Positions 8,282-17,863 are shown, counted from the first letter of the stretch. The stretch is 64,000 nucleotides of DNA from Ensifer adhaerens (GCF_028993555.1 NZ_CP118611.1:248001-312000), one strand, 5' to 3'. The notes: generated by a model not told the origin, from the letters alone. Translations and numbers: made by a program.

Positions 8282-9016
8282 TCAGGCGACGACCTTTTCC
8301 TGCTTGAGTGCGTTGATGGTGGACATGATGCCGGCGCGCAGCGCCATGTTTTGGGTGGCGACGACCAGCAATTCGGCACCTTCCTCGAGCGCGAAAGTGC
8401 GTTCCGCCGGCGTCCAGGCGGGCATGATCCAGGTCTTGCCGGCCACACGGGCCGCTTTGGCGATCCGGGAGAGATCCTGGCGATCCTCGTCGTTGAAGGC
8501 GTAGGCGCCGCGGCCACGGGCAAGTGCCAGATCGGACGGGCCCGGGAAGAGGCCGTCGACCGTGTCGAGCGCGATGATCTTTTCCACATCGGCAAGGCTC
8601 TCTGCCGTCTCGATCATGGCGTAGCACCTGGTGCGCCTGTTTTCTTTTTCGAAGGCGTCTGATGACGGGCGGGCGTAGCCGAACACGCGGCCCCCGGCGT
8701 AGGATCGGATGCCGAGCAGCGGATATTTCGCCGCCTTGGTGACCTCATGGGCGTGGTCAACACCGAGAATGTGCGGAAGGATCACGCCGTCTGAGCCGAA
8801 ATCCAGCGCCTGCTGGATGGCCTCGGTGGTCGGCGCAATCACCTTGGTCAGCGTCGGGATGCCAAGGGATTTGGAAAAGGCCAGAAACTGGTCGAGCGTT
8901 GCGAGATCGAAGGTGCCGTGCTCGAGTTCGATGACCAGCTGGCTGACGCCGCAGGTCTTTGCGATTTCCAGGAAGCCGAAATGCGGCTGCGACATCCAGA
9001 GCGCGATATTGTCCAT
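8282..9016 (-). CDS. HpcH/HpaI-family aldolase
   Basis: A ~244-residue TIM-barrel class II aldolase of the HpcH/HpaI family (2-keto-3-deoxy acid aldolases, citrate-lyase-beta-like). Recognisable are the V-I-E-L-E-H-G start of the barrel, G-V-I-L-P-H-I-L, the metal-ligand segment M-I-E-T-A-E-S-L and P-G-P-S-D-L-A near the phosphate/carboxylate site. These enzymes split 4-hydroxy-2-oxo acids into pyruvate plus an aldehyde. Two ATGs compete: 9016 has GGAG nine bases upstream, whereas 9031 lacks a site, so 9016 is chosen. It follows the transporter permeases and precedes the amidase, as expected for a downstream catabolic gene. Confidence 0.9.
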   Translation of the reverse strand: MDNIALWMSQPHFGFLEIAKTCGVSQLVIELEHGTFDLATLDQFLAFSKSLGIPTLTKVIAPTTEAIQQALDFGSDGVILPHILGVDHAHEVTKAAKYPLLGIRSYAGGRVFGYARPSSDAFEKENRRTRCYAMIETAESLADVEKIIALDTVDGLFPGPSDLALARGRGAYAFNDEDRQDLSRIAKAARVAGKTWIMPAWTPAERTFALEEGAELLVVATQNMALRAGIMSTINALKQEKVVA

Positions 9017-9042
9017 TTCAGTAGTCTCCATTTCAAAAGTCG

Positions 9043-9834
9043 TTACTTGCCGATGGTCCTGGAAAGGCCGAGCGTGCGTTCGATGACGAAAATGATGAGA
9101 AGGGTAGCGGCGACGAGGACCACGGACACGGCGGCTGTCATGGGGTCTGTCTGGCTTTCGACATAGTCGAATATCTCAACCGGCAGGGTCCGCAGACGTG
9201 GTCCGGTGATGAACAGAGAGATGACAACTTCGTCGAAGGACAGCAGGAAGGAGAGGGCGGCACTTGCAATGAAGCCCGGCATCATCAGAGGCAAAGTGAT
9301 GCGGCGCACGACGGTGAACGGTGCAGCGCCCAGCATGGTGGCTGCATCCTCCACCGATGGTGGCAGGGTGGAAAACGCCGTGAGCATGATGCGGATCACG
9401 TAAGGCGTGGTGATGATCAGGTGGGCTATGATGAGCCCAGTGTAAGTGCCGAGCAGACGTGCCTGGACGAAGACCAGAAGAATGGCGAGACCAAGCACGA
9501 TCGAGGGCAAGAGCAGCGGTGCCGTGAACAGGTTCAGGAGCAATTCGCGGCCGACGAAACGCCGGCGGCGGATGGCAAAGGCAGCAGGGACGCCGGCCGC
9601 AAGGCTAAGCACGGTGACCGTGACGGCGATCGTAAGGCTGATCCCCAGCGCATTGATGAAGCCGCTATGGGCGAACATCGCCCCATACCAGCGAAACCCC
9701 CAACTCTCCGGCGGAAAAGTGATGTAACTGTCGTTGCTGAAGGACAGCGGCAGCACAATCAGGATGGGTGCAAGCAGGAAGAGATAGATGCAGGCGACGA
9801 GTAGCCGGAAGGTTGTGCTCATTTGGCCGATCAT
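9043..9834 (-). CDS. ABC transporter permease, PotC-like (polyamine/opine type)
   Basis: A 264-residue inner-membrane permease with six hydrophobic helices and the E-A-A-x-x-L-G-A coupling motif in the form D-A-A-T-M-L-G-A-A, which docks on the ATPase. The frame is open further upstream, but the ATG at 9834 (or 9822) gives a normal N-terminal helix and lies just after the preceding permease stop. It pairs with the PotB-like permease upstream to form the channel of an importer of the spermidine/putrescine/opine class. Confidence 0.92.
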   Translation of the reverse strand: MIGQMSTTFRLLVACIYLFLLAPILIVLPLSFSNDSYITFPPESWGFRWYGAMFAHSGFINALGISLTIAVTVTVLSLAAGVPAAFAIRRRRFVGRELLLNLFTAPLLLPSIVLGLAILLVFVQARLLGTYTGLIIAHLIITTPYVIRIMLTAFSTLPPSVEDAATMLGAAPFTVVRRITLPLMMPGFIASAALSFLLSFDEVVISLFITGPRLRTLPVEIFDYVESQTDPMTAAVSVVLVAATLLIIFVIERTLGLSRTIGK

Positions 9835-9848
9835 GTCAGTGTTACCCC

Positions 9849-10739
9849 TTAGTCGAAGCGCTTGACGACGCGGGAATAGACCGCAAGCGCAAGGCCGAAG
9901 ATGATGAGCACGATGACGGAGATTGCCGCGGCGGTCGGCCATTCGAGCTGGATGACGGCCTGGTCGTAGATCTCGGTCGCGAGCAGGAAGACCCGGCCAC
10001 CCCCCAGGAGCTTCGGGGTGATGAACGAGCTGATGGAAAGCACGAAGCAGAGCAGGCAGCCAAGCGCGATGCCGGGCGCCGTCAGCGGCAGGATCACGCG
10101 ACGGAAACGCGTCCAGCTATTGGCGCCGAGCGAGGCTGCAGCTTCCTCGTAGACATTCTCCAGGCGGCCGAAACCGGCGATCAACGACAACGCCATGTAG
10201 GGGATGAGGACTTCGACCATGCCGATGAAGACCCCAAGCGTGTTGTTGGTCAAGCGCAGCGGACTGTCGATGACGCCGGACGACATCAGAATGCCGTTGA
10301 CGACGCCCTGGTCGCCAAGAATGACCATCCAGCCATAGGTGCGCACGACGCTGCTGACGAGCAGCGGAGACACGGTGATGACGAAGAGCATATTGCGCCA
10401 TTTCGGTGAAACGCGATGCAGGAACAACGCGATCGGATAGGCGCAGCACAGCGTGATCAGCGTCACGCCGAAACCGAGCAAAAGCGAGTTGGCAACCAGT
10501 TCGAAGCTGAAACTGTCGGTAAAGAAATTGGCGTAGTTTTCGAGCGTGTAGTTGTTGGTCAGTACGCCGCCGCTTCGGCTTTCGATGAAGGAGATCATGC
10601 CCAGTCTGATGACGGGCAGGATGAAGGCAATGAAGTTGATGACCGCCATCGGAAGAAGAAGCGCAATCAGCAGGAAGGGAAACTTCTTCCGGCGGATAGG
10701 CGCATCGGCGATCGCTATGGATGAGGTGATCGCTGCCAT
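9849..10739 (-). CDS. ABC transporter permease, PotB-like (polyamine/opine type)
   Basis: A 296-residue permease with an N-terminal helix after a short cytosolic start, a periplasmic stretch rich in polar residues (~45-75), and five further helices. The coupling loop reads E-E-A-A-A-S-L-G-A-N-S. GGGAG precedes the ATG at 10739, and the gene starts 3 bp after the ATPase stop, so the two are translationally close. It forms a heterodimer with the next permease. Substrate class is inferred from the ATPase and binding protein types. Confidence 0.93.
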   Translation of the reverse strand: MAAITSSIAIADAPIRRKKFPFLLIALLLPMAVINFIAFILPVIRLGMISFIESRSGGVLTNNYTLENYANFFTDSFSFELVANSLLLGFGVTLITLCCAYPIALFLHRVSPKWRNMLFVITVSPLLVSSVVRTYGWMVILGDQGVVNGILMSSGVIDSPLRLTNNTLGVFIGMVEVLIPYMALSLIAGFGRLENVYEEAAASLGANSWTRFRRVILPLTAPGIALGCLLCFVLSISSFITPKLLGGGRVFLLATEIYDQAVIQLEWPTAAAISVIVLIIFGLALAVYSRVVKRFD

Positions 10740-10742
10740 GGT

Positions 10743-11876
10743 TCAGCTCCCGAAAACCTGCATGTCCTGCGGTTTCCATTCACAGAGAAGCTTTTCTCCG
10801 TTCTGAAAACTGTGGCCGGCGCTTGCGGTGTGCACTTCGGTGGTCAGCACATTGCCGCCGATATCGACGTCGTATTGCACGACGTCACCGATGTAGGTGA
10901 CCCGCACCACCCTGCCGTGGGTGGAGTTGGTGGCGATGCTGATAAGACTGCGGTCGCGGCTCGGTGTCAGGCTGATCCGATGAGGGCGGATGGCAGCTTT
11001 CGCTTTTCCTGACGTCAGATTGCGCGTGTTGCAGGGGTAGACGGAAGCGCCGATGCGTACGCGGTCGAGTGCTTCGATCTCGCAATCAAGAATGTTGGTA
11101 CGACCGACGAAATCGGCGACGAAAAGGTCGGCCGGGCGCTCGTAGATATCTTCCGGCGTGCCGAGCTGGGCGAGCTTGCCGCGATGCATGACGCCGACGA
11201 GGTCGCACATGGTCAGCGCTTCCACTTGGTCGTGGGTGACGAAGACGGTGGTGATCTGCAAGCGCTGCTGGATTTCGCGGATCTCGATGCGCATGTCGTC
11301 GCGCAACTTGGCGTCGAGGTTGGAAAGCGGCTCGTCCAGAAGGAGAAGGCGCGGACGGATAACCAGGGCCCGGGCAAGCGCTACGCGCTGCTGTTGCCCG
11401 CCAGACATTTCCTTCGGCTTGCGGTCGCCAAAACCGGGCAACCTTACCATTTCCAGCGCTTCCTCAACGCGGTGGCGTGCCTCGCGGCGCGAAACGCCAC
11501 GCATCTCCAGGCCAAAGGCGACGTTTTGCGCCACGGTCATGTGCGGAAAGAGTGCGTAGTTCTGGAAAACCAGGCCGATATCGCGCTTGTGCGGCGGTTC
11601 GTGAGAGATATCGTCGCCGTCGACCGAGATGTTGCCCTTGGTTATGTCAAGCAGGCCGGCGATCATGCGCAGCGTCGTGGACTTGCCGCAACCGGACGGC
11701 CCGAGGAGGCCGAGCAGCTTGCCCTTTGGCACGTCGATGTCGAGATCGTCGACGGCCATGTAATCGACGCCGTAGCGCTTGGTGACGCCCTTGAGCTTGA
11801 GAAACGTCCGGTCGTCGGCGGAAGCGGCAACAGGTTCGTCGTCCTGTGCATCGCGGCGCAGTTCTTGAGTGTGCAT
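10743..11876 (-). CDS. ABC transporter ATP-binding protein, PotA-like
   Basis: A 377-residue ATPase with Walker [11 protein letters not shown]-loop F-Q-N-Y-A-L-F-P, signature [12 protein letters not shown], Walker [13 protein letters not shown] and switch His in V-F-V-T-H-D. A C-terminal TOBE-type regulatory domain (from ~residue 260) is as in PotA and FbpC. The start is placed at 11876, since the longer frame would begin inside the hairpin at 11910-11933. It powers the two downstream permeases. Confidence 0.94.
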   Translation of the reverse strand: MHTQELRRDAQDDEPVAASADDRTFLKLKGVTKRYGVDYMAVDDLDIDVPKGKLLGLLGPSGCGKSTTLRMIAGLLDITKGNISVDGDDISHEPPHKRDIGLVFQNYALFPHMTVAQNVAFGLEMRGVSRREARHRVEEALEMVRLPGFGDRKPKEMSGGQQQRVALARALVIRPRLLLLDEPLSNLDAKLRDDMRIEIREIQQRLQITTVFVTHDQVEALTMCDLVGVMHRGKLAQLGTPEDIYERPADLFVADFVGRTNILDCEIEALDRVRIGASVYPCNTRNLTSGKAKAAIRPHRISLTPSRDRSLISIATNSTHGRVVRVTYIGDVVQYDVDIGGNVLTTEVHTASAGHSFQNGEKLLCEWKPQDMQVFGS

Positions 11877-11909
11877 ATCATCACCATGTGCGGATTGAGG
11901 TCGGCGTAG

Positions 11910-11933
11910 GTGACGGGAAGCCATTCCCGTCAC
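11910..11933 (-). promoter_or_regulatory. hairpin between binding-protein and ATPase genes
   Basis: A perfect 10-bp stem (gtgacgggaa, 11910-11919; ttcccgtcac, 11924-11933) with a 4-nt loop lies in the gap after the solute-binding-protein gene. Such stem-loops protect the upstream binding-protein mRNA or partly stop transcription, so that more binding protein than transporter is made. No T-run follows, so full termination is unlikely. Confidence 0.7.
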
Positions 11934-12037
11934 GACGGCGCGCGTGCGCGGTCAAGCGTCAATGGCGCCTGCAGCAGGGGCGACCTGTCAAATGAGATCG
12001 CTTGGTTCCGAGCCCGATCCGACCCGGATGCCAACCC

Positions 12038-13102
12038 TTAGCGGCCGGCGGGAATTATCTTGCGGCGCCAGGGCTGCAGGATATCTTCGCGCATTTCGCC
12101 GATCGTCATCCAGTCGACCGCGATGAGTTTTTCGCGTTGGGCCGGGTCCAACATCGGAATGCGCTTGGCGGTGGCTTCATCCACCTCGGCTTTTTTATTG
12201 GTTGGCGCGTAGAACATGGCTTTGGCAAAGGCCGCCTGCGCTTCCGGACCGATGGCGTAGTTTATGAAGGTCTGCGTCGCTTCAGCTTCGGACGCGTTTG
12301 CGATTGCACTGATCACGTTGATCTGTGAGGCAGTACCTTCAGTTGGGCCGACGGAGCTCACACGGCCTTCGGTCTGGTCGAAATAGAACTGAGAGCGAGC
12401 GTTCCAGCCGATCGAGACCGTAGCCGTGCCGTTGGCCACGAGCGTGTAGGCGTCGGGCTTCGGCTCCCACGTCTGTACGCGCGGTGCGAGCTCGACCAGC
12501 TTGTCGACACCGGGGTCGATCGTTTCCTTGTAGTCTTCTTCGCCTGCGAGGCGATTGGCGATGATCGTCAGAAGGATCGCCTGGATATCGCCACCACCTT
12601 GCGCCGGCAGAACGACTTTTCCGTCCTGCTTTTCATCCCAGAGAGTTTCCCAGCTGGTTGGCGCCGTCGGGAATGTCTTGCTGTTGTAGATCAGCGTCAG
12701 TGTATCGTAGGTAAGGGGAATTGCAGCCCCCCCAAGATCCTTGCCGATATCGTCGACGTCGGCATAATTCGGGACCTTTGACGTGTCGAGGTCGGCAACA
12801 AGACCCTCCTCCTTGGCGATCTTGGCGACAGACAGGTCATAGATGACCGCATTGACCTGAGGCGCGTCGCGTTGTGCACGCATATTGCCGAGAGAGGTGG
12901 CGGCGTTCTGGACACCATAGTAGTTTACTTTGATATCGGGGTGGGCCTGCATGAAGGGCTGAACGACCGCCTTCATGTAGTTTTCTTCAAAAGGACCGCG
13001 GTAGCCCATAACGGTGATTTCCGCGGCGCTTGCATAAGCTCCCGACAGCATAGTCGCTGCGAAAAGCGTAGCGGAAAGGACTTTCATGGAAATGCGTTTC
13101 AT
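12038..13102 (-). CDS. periplasmic solute-binding protein, PotD/polyamine-opine type
   Basis: A 354-residue extracellular binding protein of the spermidine/putrescine-ferric-opine type. A Sec signal peptide is clear: M-K-R-I-S-M-K, a hydrophobic core, then A-Y-A-S-A-A-E with cleavage after A-S-A. The mature part begins I-T-V-M-G-Y-R-G and contains the Y-D-S/T-L-T-L-I-Y-N-S segment typical of this fold. AAGGGGAA precedes the ATG at 13102. It is the first gene of the operon and faces the SDR / kinase / phospho-lyase operon across a 393-bp divergent promoter region. A small cationic or amino-alcohol ligand would fit the context but is not proven. Confidence 0.92.
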   Translation of the reverse strand: MKRISMKVLSATLFAATMLSGAYASAAEITVMGYRGPFEENYMKAVVQPFMQAHPDIKVNYYGVQNAATSLGNMRAQRDAPQVNAVIYDLSVAKIAKEEGLVADLDTSKVPNYADVDDIGKDLGGAAIPLTYDTLTLIYNSKTFPTAPTSWETLWDEKQDGKVVLPAQGGGDIQAILLTIIANRLAGEEDYKETIDPGVDKLVELAPRVQTWEPKPDAYTLVANGTATVSIGWNARSQFYFDQTEGRVSSVGPTEGTASQINVISAIANASEAEATQTFINYAIGPEAQAAFAKAMFYAPTNKKAEVDEATAKRIPMLDPAQREKLIAVDWMTIGEMREDILQPWRRKIIPAGR

Positions 13103-13495
13103 ATCGGTATTCCCCTTTCGCCTTTAGGCCTTGCTTGTTGTTGACGAGACGATATGCAGCCCTCCGAAAGGGGTCCAACGACTAAATTCTATCGATTGTT
13201 CAAGAATTCTTTTTGAGGCCGGCGTCGCTGTCCGCGGATAGTTTGTTCTAGCTTCTGGAGATATTTCGTTATCTAATTCTGTTAATGGCCTGAAACTGGC
13301 CATTCACTAGAAAACAGTTCCCAGATTGGCGTGTATTTGGATCGCATTGAAGAACGCTCAATGCGCGCGTCGGTGCGCTTCATAGCTGCTTATGCGTGCA
13401 ACGACTCGTCGCAGCCCCAAGAAAAATCTTGAGAAGGCAAGGTCGCGCGATAGCATGAGGGCATCAGTCCTGATTGCCCCCATTCGGAGTGCCCT
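13103..13495. promoter_or_regulatory. divergent intergenic region for importer and SDR/kinase/lyase operons
   Basis: A 393-bp AT-richer stretch between head-to-head operons. It must contain both promoters. One inverted repeat is visible: aattct (13185-13190) and agaatt (13203-13208). No open frame of note and no clear sigma-54 element were seen. Which regulator binds here is unknown. Confidence 0.45.
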
Positions 13496-14230
13496 ATGAC
13501 CGTCAACTACATGCTTCTCACAGGTGCCAGCCGCGGTATTGGTCATGCAACTGTGAAGCTTTTCCAGGAAAACGGCTGGAGGATATTGACGGTATCGCGC
13601 CAGCCATTTTCCGAACAATGCCGCTGGCCCTCCGCGCGCGAAAGCCACATTCAGGCAGATCTTGAAGATCTCGAGGGCATTGAACACCTGGCAGCGGCGG
13701 TGCGCGAGCGCCTGCCAGACGGCAAGCTCGCTGCGCTCGTCAACAACGCCGGCATCTCGCCGAAGGGGCCCGGAGGGTCGCGTCTTGGTGTCGCTGACAC
13801 TGATGCGTCCACCTGGACGCGTGTCCTTAACGTCAACGTTGTTTCGACGGCGTTGCTGGCGCGTGCGTTGCTGCCGGAACTGAAAGCGGCGCAGGGTTCG
13901 ATCGTGAACGTCACGTCGATTGTCGGCTCTCGCGTCCACCCGTTCGCAGGCGTGGCTTATGCCGCGTCGAAAGCAGGACTGGCCGCACTGACGCGCGAGC
14001 TCGCCCATGAATTCGGGCCGCTCGGTATCCGTGCCAACGCAATCGCACCGGGCGAGATCGACACCGCCATCCTTTCACCCGGAACAGCGGAGCTCGTAAA
14101 GTCTCAGGTGCCGTTGAACCGGCTGGGTACCACGCGCGAAGTGGCGCAAACGATCTACTTCCTGTGCACGGAAGCTTCGTCTTACATCAACGGTGCGGAG
14201 ATTCACATCAACGGCGGTCAGCACGTCTGA
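13496..14230 (+). CDS. short-chain dehydrogenase/reductase
   Basis: A 244-residue classical SDR. The NAD(P) motif T-G-A-S-R-G-I-G (residues 9-16), the N-N-A-G at 83-86 and the catalytic Ser141, Tyr155 and Lys159 (Y-A-A-S-K) are all intact. The C terminus ends I-N-G-G-Q-H-V as in many 3-oxoacyl or sugar-alcohol dehydrogenases. It is the first gene of the + strand operon with the kinase and the class III PLP enzyme, and probably oxidises or reduces an alcohol/aldehyde of that pathway. Cofactor preference cannot be told with confidence. Confidence 0.93.
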   Translation: MTVNYMLLTGASRGIGHATVKLFQENGWRILTVSRQPFSEQCRWPSARESHIQADLEDLEGIEHLAAAVRERLPDGKLAALVNNAGISPKGPGGSRLGVADTDASTWTRVLNVNVVSTALLARALLPELKAAQGSIVNVTSIVGSRVHPFAGVAYAASKAGLAALTRELAHEFGPLGIRANAIAPGEIDTAILSPGTAELVKSQVPLNRLGTTREVAQTIYFLCTEASSYINGAEIHINGGQHV

Positions 14231-14360
14231 GCATCACCCGCATTTCCGGGCGGAAACGTGAATTCGTTGCCACCCTTCAACGACTTGCGCTCTGCCCATT
14301 CGCTAGCGATTTCGATCGCCAGTGTCGGGTGCGCGCGACAGGCAAGAAAAGTGAAACGCG

Positions 14361-15440
14361 ATGTCCGCAACGACGACGAATGCCGCTGAGCGCATGCTTG
14401 GTGCCGAGCTGGAGACAAGTGCGATTGCGGTGCCGCCCGATCAGGCAGAGCAGATCGCCCGTGACCATTACGGGCTCATTGGCCGGGCCGAATGGCTGTG
14501 GGGAGAAAAGGACAGCAACTATCGCCTGACGCTTGAGGATGGAACCGCCTATCTCCTTAAAATCCTCAATCCGGCGGAGGATCCGCTCGTCACCAGCATG
14601 CACAGCGAGGCGCTCTTGCATGTTCAAGCGATGGACCCGGGCATTCCCGTCCAGCGCATCATCCGCACCCGTGACGGAGCCGCCGACTTCCGGTTCGTCG
14701 CCGACGACGGTGGCAAGCGTGGTGTGCGAATGGTCACTTTCGTCCCGGGGATCGCGCAGCGCACGGCGCCGAATTCTCCGCTTCAGCGCCGGAAAGTCGG
14801 CGCTCTGCTCGGGCGGATGCAGAAGGCGCTGAAGAGCTTTACCCACGCGGCCGCATCTCACAGGATAACCTGGGACATGAAACATGCCGGCGGCACGCGC
14901 GATTTGATGCCCGCATTCGCGGATCCGCGCGAGAGGGCGAGGCTCGAAAGGGCGATCGACGAATTCGAGGCGGAGATCATACCCGTGTTGCACTCGCTGC
15001 CGGCGCAGGTGATCCACAACGATTTCAATATGGAGAACATCCTGGTCGACCCGGCGCGGCCGCAGGACATTACCGGCATCATCGACTTCGGCGATATGGT
15101 CCACGCACCCATTCTCTTCGACGTGGGCGTCGCAGCCGCCTACCAGATCGGCGCCGAGCATGATCCGGTGGAGGCGATGTGCGACCTCATCGGGGGGTAT
15201 TGCGGCGAATGCGTTCTTTCCGATGCGGAAATCGCACTCGTCTACACTGCGGCGGTGATGCGACTGGTGATGCGGCTCGCGATCCCCCAATGGCGGGCGC
15301 GGTTGTTTCCCGAGCATGCAGCGCGCTTCACCATCCGCAGTGCCAGCGTTTGGGCGCAACTGGCGCGGCTTGACGCCATTCCGAGGGAAAGCGCAATCGA
15401 ACGACTGCGTGCAGCCTCCCGACAAGGATATAGAACATGA
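14361..15440 (+). CDS. APH-fold small-molecule kinase (hydroxylysine/ethanolamine/homoserine kinase-like)
   Basis: A 359-residue member of the aminoglycoside-phosphotransferase / choline-kinase-like superfamily. The catalytic loop V-I-H-N-D-F-N-M-E-N-I-L lies near residue 219, and the metal-binding I-I-D-F-G-D near 242. Its stop overlaps the start of the next gene (ATGA, 15437-15440), so the two are translationally coupled. The partner is a phospho-lyase-like class III PLP enzyme. In mammals hydroxylysine kinase plus phosphohydroxylysine phospho-lyase, and in bacteria fused kinase-lyase proteins, form the same pair. The inferred role is ATP-dependent phosphorylation of an amino-alcohol hydroxyl. 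Antibiotic resistance is unlikely from context. Confidence 0.88.
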   Translation: MSATTTNAAERMLGAELETSAIAVPPDQAEQIARDHYGLIGRAEWLWGEKDSNYRLTLEDGTAYLLKILNPAEDPLVTSMHSEALLHVQAMDPGIPVQRIIRTRDGAADFRFVADDGGKRGVRMVTFVPGIAQRTAPNSPLQRRKVGALLGRMQKALKSFTHAAASHRITWDMKHAGGTRDLMPAFADPRERARLERAIDEFEAEIIPVLHSLPAQVIHNDFNMENILVDPARPQDITGIIDFGDMVHAPILFDVGVAAAYQIGAEHDPVEAMCDLIGGYCGECVLSDAEIALVYTAAVMRLVMRLAIPQWRARLFPEHAARFTIRSASVWAQLARLDAIPRESAIERLRAASRQGYRT

Positions 15441-16786
15441 ACAAGTACCTTTCAGACGGGCCTGCCGTCACCATGATCAACGGCTTCGATGCCACCCGAC
15501 TGGACAGCCTTCCGGTGCGCGAGCGAAAGATGATCGAACGACGCCAGACCTTGCTCGGGCCGTCCTATCGGTTGTTCTACGATACGCCGGTCCACATCGT
15601 TCGTGCTGACGGAGTCTGGCTCTATGGACCCGACGGTGAGGCTTATCTCGATGCCTACAACAACGTGCCGTCGGTTGGGCACTGTCATCCTCATGTTGTC
15701 GATGCCATCGCCCGGCAGGCCGCGCAACTCAATACCCATACCCGCTATCTCGGCGAGCAGATACTCGACTATTCCGAGCGCTTGCTCGCAACGTTTCCGA
15801 TCGAGCTCAATCGCGTGATGTATACCTGTACCGGCAGCGAGGCAGTGGACTTGGCGCTGCGTCTGGCGCGGTACTACACCGGAGGAACCGGTGTCATCAT
15901 CACCGAGAATGCCTATCACGGTGTCACGACGGCGGCTGCGGAAATCTCCCCCTCGCTCGGGCCGAGCATGCCGCTTGGGCAACATGTCGTGACGGTGCCC
16001 GCCCCTGACAGTTATCGCGCCGGTGGACGCGATGTCGGTAACGCGCTCGCCGAAGATGTATCGAACGCGATTGCGTTCATGAGACGCCGCGGCATTACGC
16101 CTGCCGCCTTCATCGCCGACGGAATCTTCTCAACGGACGGCATCTTCTCTGACCCTCCCGGTTTCCTCAAGCCGGTGGTCGACGTCCTGCATGCGGCGGG
16201 CGCTCTCTATATTGCGGACGAAGTGCAGCCTGGTTTCGGACGCATGGGCTCGCATATGTGGGGCTTCATGCGCCACGGCATCGTTCCTGACGTCGTCGTC
16301 ATGGGTAAGCCGATGGGCAACGGCATGCCGATCGCTGCGGCCGTCATGAAGTCCGAGATCCAGGAGCGCTTCGGGCAGGACATCCGTTACTTCAACACTT
16401 TCGGCGCCAACAACGTCTCGATCGCCGCTGCATCGGCGGTGCTCGATGTCATCGAGGGCGAAGAACTCATGCGCAATGCGCAGGACACCGGCGCCTACTT
16501 GCTCGCCGGCATGCAGCGCCTCCGGCACGAGTTCGCTTCGATCGGCGATGTCAGGGGGTGCGGCTTGTTTCTCGGGATGGAGTTCGTGAAGGATCGAGCA
16601 ACCCGTGAGCCAGATGCCCAATTGTCGCTTAAGGTCGTCAATGGCCTGAGAGATCGACGCGTGCTGATCAGCGCGGCAGGCAAGCACGGCAATACCCTCA
16701 AGATCAGGCCGCCCCTGCCGTTTTCGAGAGAAAATGCCGATGTATTCCTGACCACCTTGAAGGACGTGCTATCCGACATCGAGTAA
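15437..16786 (+). CDS. class III PLP enzyme, O-phospho-amino-alcohol phospho-lyase-like
   Basis: A 449-residue class III aminotransferase-fold protein. The PLP lysine is Lys291 in V-M-G-K-P-M-G-N-G, and I-A-D-E-V-Q-P-G-F-G-R holds the ring-binding Asp. Compared from memory with human ethanolamine-phosphate phospho-lyase, the match is unusually close: G-P-S near the start, Y-N-N-V-P-S-V-G-H-C-H-P, L-N-T-H-T-R-Y-L, D-L-A-L-R-L-A-R, and the end V-L-I-S-A-A-G with L-K-I-R-P-P. Such enzymes release phosphate and ammonia from an O-phosphorylated amino alcohol and leave an aldehyde. Four-base overlap with the kinase gene supports that reaction. A true transaminase remains the main alternative. Confidence 0.88.
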   Translation: MNKYLSDGPAVTMINGFDATRLDSLPVRERKMIERRQTLLGPSYRLFYDTPVHIVRADGVWLYGPDGEAYLDAYNNVPSVGHCHPHVVDAIARQAAQLNTHTRYLGEQILDYSERLLATFPIELNRVMYTCTGSEAVDLALRLARYYTGGTGVIITENAYHGVTTAAAEISPSLGPSMPLGQHVVTVPAPDSYRAGGRDVGNALAEDVSNAIAFMRRRGITPAAFIADGIFSTDGIFSDPPGFLKPVVDVLHAAGALYIADEVQPGFGRMGSHMWGFMRHGIVPDVVVMGKPMGNGMPIAAAVMKSEIQERFGQDIRYFNTFGANNVSIAAASAVLDVIEGEELMRNAQDTGAYLLAGMQRLRHEFASIGDVRGCGLFLGMEFVKDRATREPDAQLSLKVVNGLRDRRVLISAAGKHGNTLKIRPPLPFSRENADVFLTTLKDVLSDIE

Positions 16787-17116
16787 GGCTCTGCGGGCGA
16801 ATTGAGGTTTCTGTTCCTCTGAAAGTCTGTCCGTGGATGGAGACGTCTTCGTAGTGGTGGATGTAGCCAAATGTTGCACGTTCGCCGGATCTTGAAGGGC
16901 ATCGCTTTTCAGCGCCCTGAGCGCGACGGCGATGCCTCTTCGAGAGCAATGAATCTCCTTGCGTAGTGCCGCCCTTCGACAGTTGGCGGACGATGCGGCG
17001 CGCCGTACGTCCGGATGAACGCACGAAGGGTACTTCAGAACCGATCCCGCCGGCGGCGCAGTTCGGCGGCGAGCATCGCCTCGTCTCGCCTGAGGCAGAG
17101 CCGTTGGGCTTCGGCC
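16787..17116. other. gap with no gene recognised
   Basis: 330 bp after the phospho-lyase gene. Short open frames occur on both strands, but none shows family motifs or a convincing start. It leads into the PhoD pseudogene and may hold its unrecognisable 5' part. Confidence 0.5.
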
Positions 17117-17863
17117 ATGCCACCCTTCCAGACGAACGACATACCCGCGAATGCTGATCTGAGAAAGGATGGGATTGAGGCCTTGGAGAAGTACCAGCGT
17201 GGCCTGCAGCCGAAACAGGCGATCTTCGACTTCGAGGGCTTCCGGTTCTTCATGCTCGACACGCGGGGCGAAAGGCTGCACCGCAAGATCGGTGCGGGCC
17301 TCGGCAACGCGACCTTGTTCAAGACTGGCGTTGGAACGACGATGGACCAGCTGACGACATGGCTCGGAACCGGCAACGGACCGAAATTCATCGCGTCGCC
17401 GTCGATGTTCCTGCCGCGCCATCGCCGGGCGAACCAGCGCGACCGCAGTCTCGGTCCGGACAATCTGACGGCTGGGACGGCTATCCGAACAGCCTGCGCG
17501 ATGTCCTGGGCGTCATCGCAGACGGTAAGATCAAGCATGTCGTGTTCCTGTCGGGCGACGAACACCGAGGTTGTATCGCGACCGCGCAACTGACGGAACT
17601 GGATGGCACGCCCGTCACCACCGTTCATTCCATCCACACCGCTGCGATGTACGCACCCTATCCCTTCGCAAACAGCATCGACGAGGAGGTCGCCGAGCAC
17701 GATACGTTTGAGTTCACGTACAATGCGAAACAATATCGCTGCATCGTTGACGCGATCCGGCCGGCGCCGGGTGACGGAGAAACTCCTCCGGGTTTGGCAG
17801 GACGGCGGCAGCTGGAAGCTCGCCTGTGAATATGCCGGGACCGTGCAGACGCTCGTGCTTTAG
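17117..17863 (+). pseudogene. PhoD-like alkaline phosphatase remnant (frameshifted)
   Basis: Three consecutive reading frames together read as the middle and C-terminal part of a PhoD-family metallophosphatase. Frame one gives L-E-K-Y-Q-R-G-L-Q-P, G-F-R-F-F-M-L-D-T-R and I-A-S-P-S-M-F-L-P. After a shift near 17440-17470 the next frame gives S-D-G-W-D-G-Y-P-N-S and V-V-F-L-S-G-D-E-H-R-G-C, the metal-site region. After a second shift near 17775, a third gives W-Q-D-G-G-S-W-K-L-A-C-E-Y-A-G-T to the stop. The N-terminal half is missing. Two frameshifts plus truncation make it a dead gene; a sequencing error would not explain both and the missing start. Confidence 0.75.

Noticed and set aside
7205..8662. 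485-codon + strand frame over RraA, nitrilase and aldolase genes
   Set aside because: It crosses three clear - strand genes and their boundaries; composition (D-V, G-D, H-D rich) is that of a mirror frame.
14361..15440. Aminoglycoside resistance gene
   Set aside because: The fold is shared with sugar and amino-alcohol kinases, and coupling to a phospho-lyase gene argues for catabolism.
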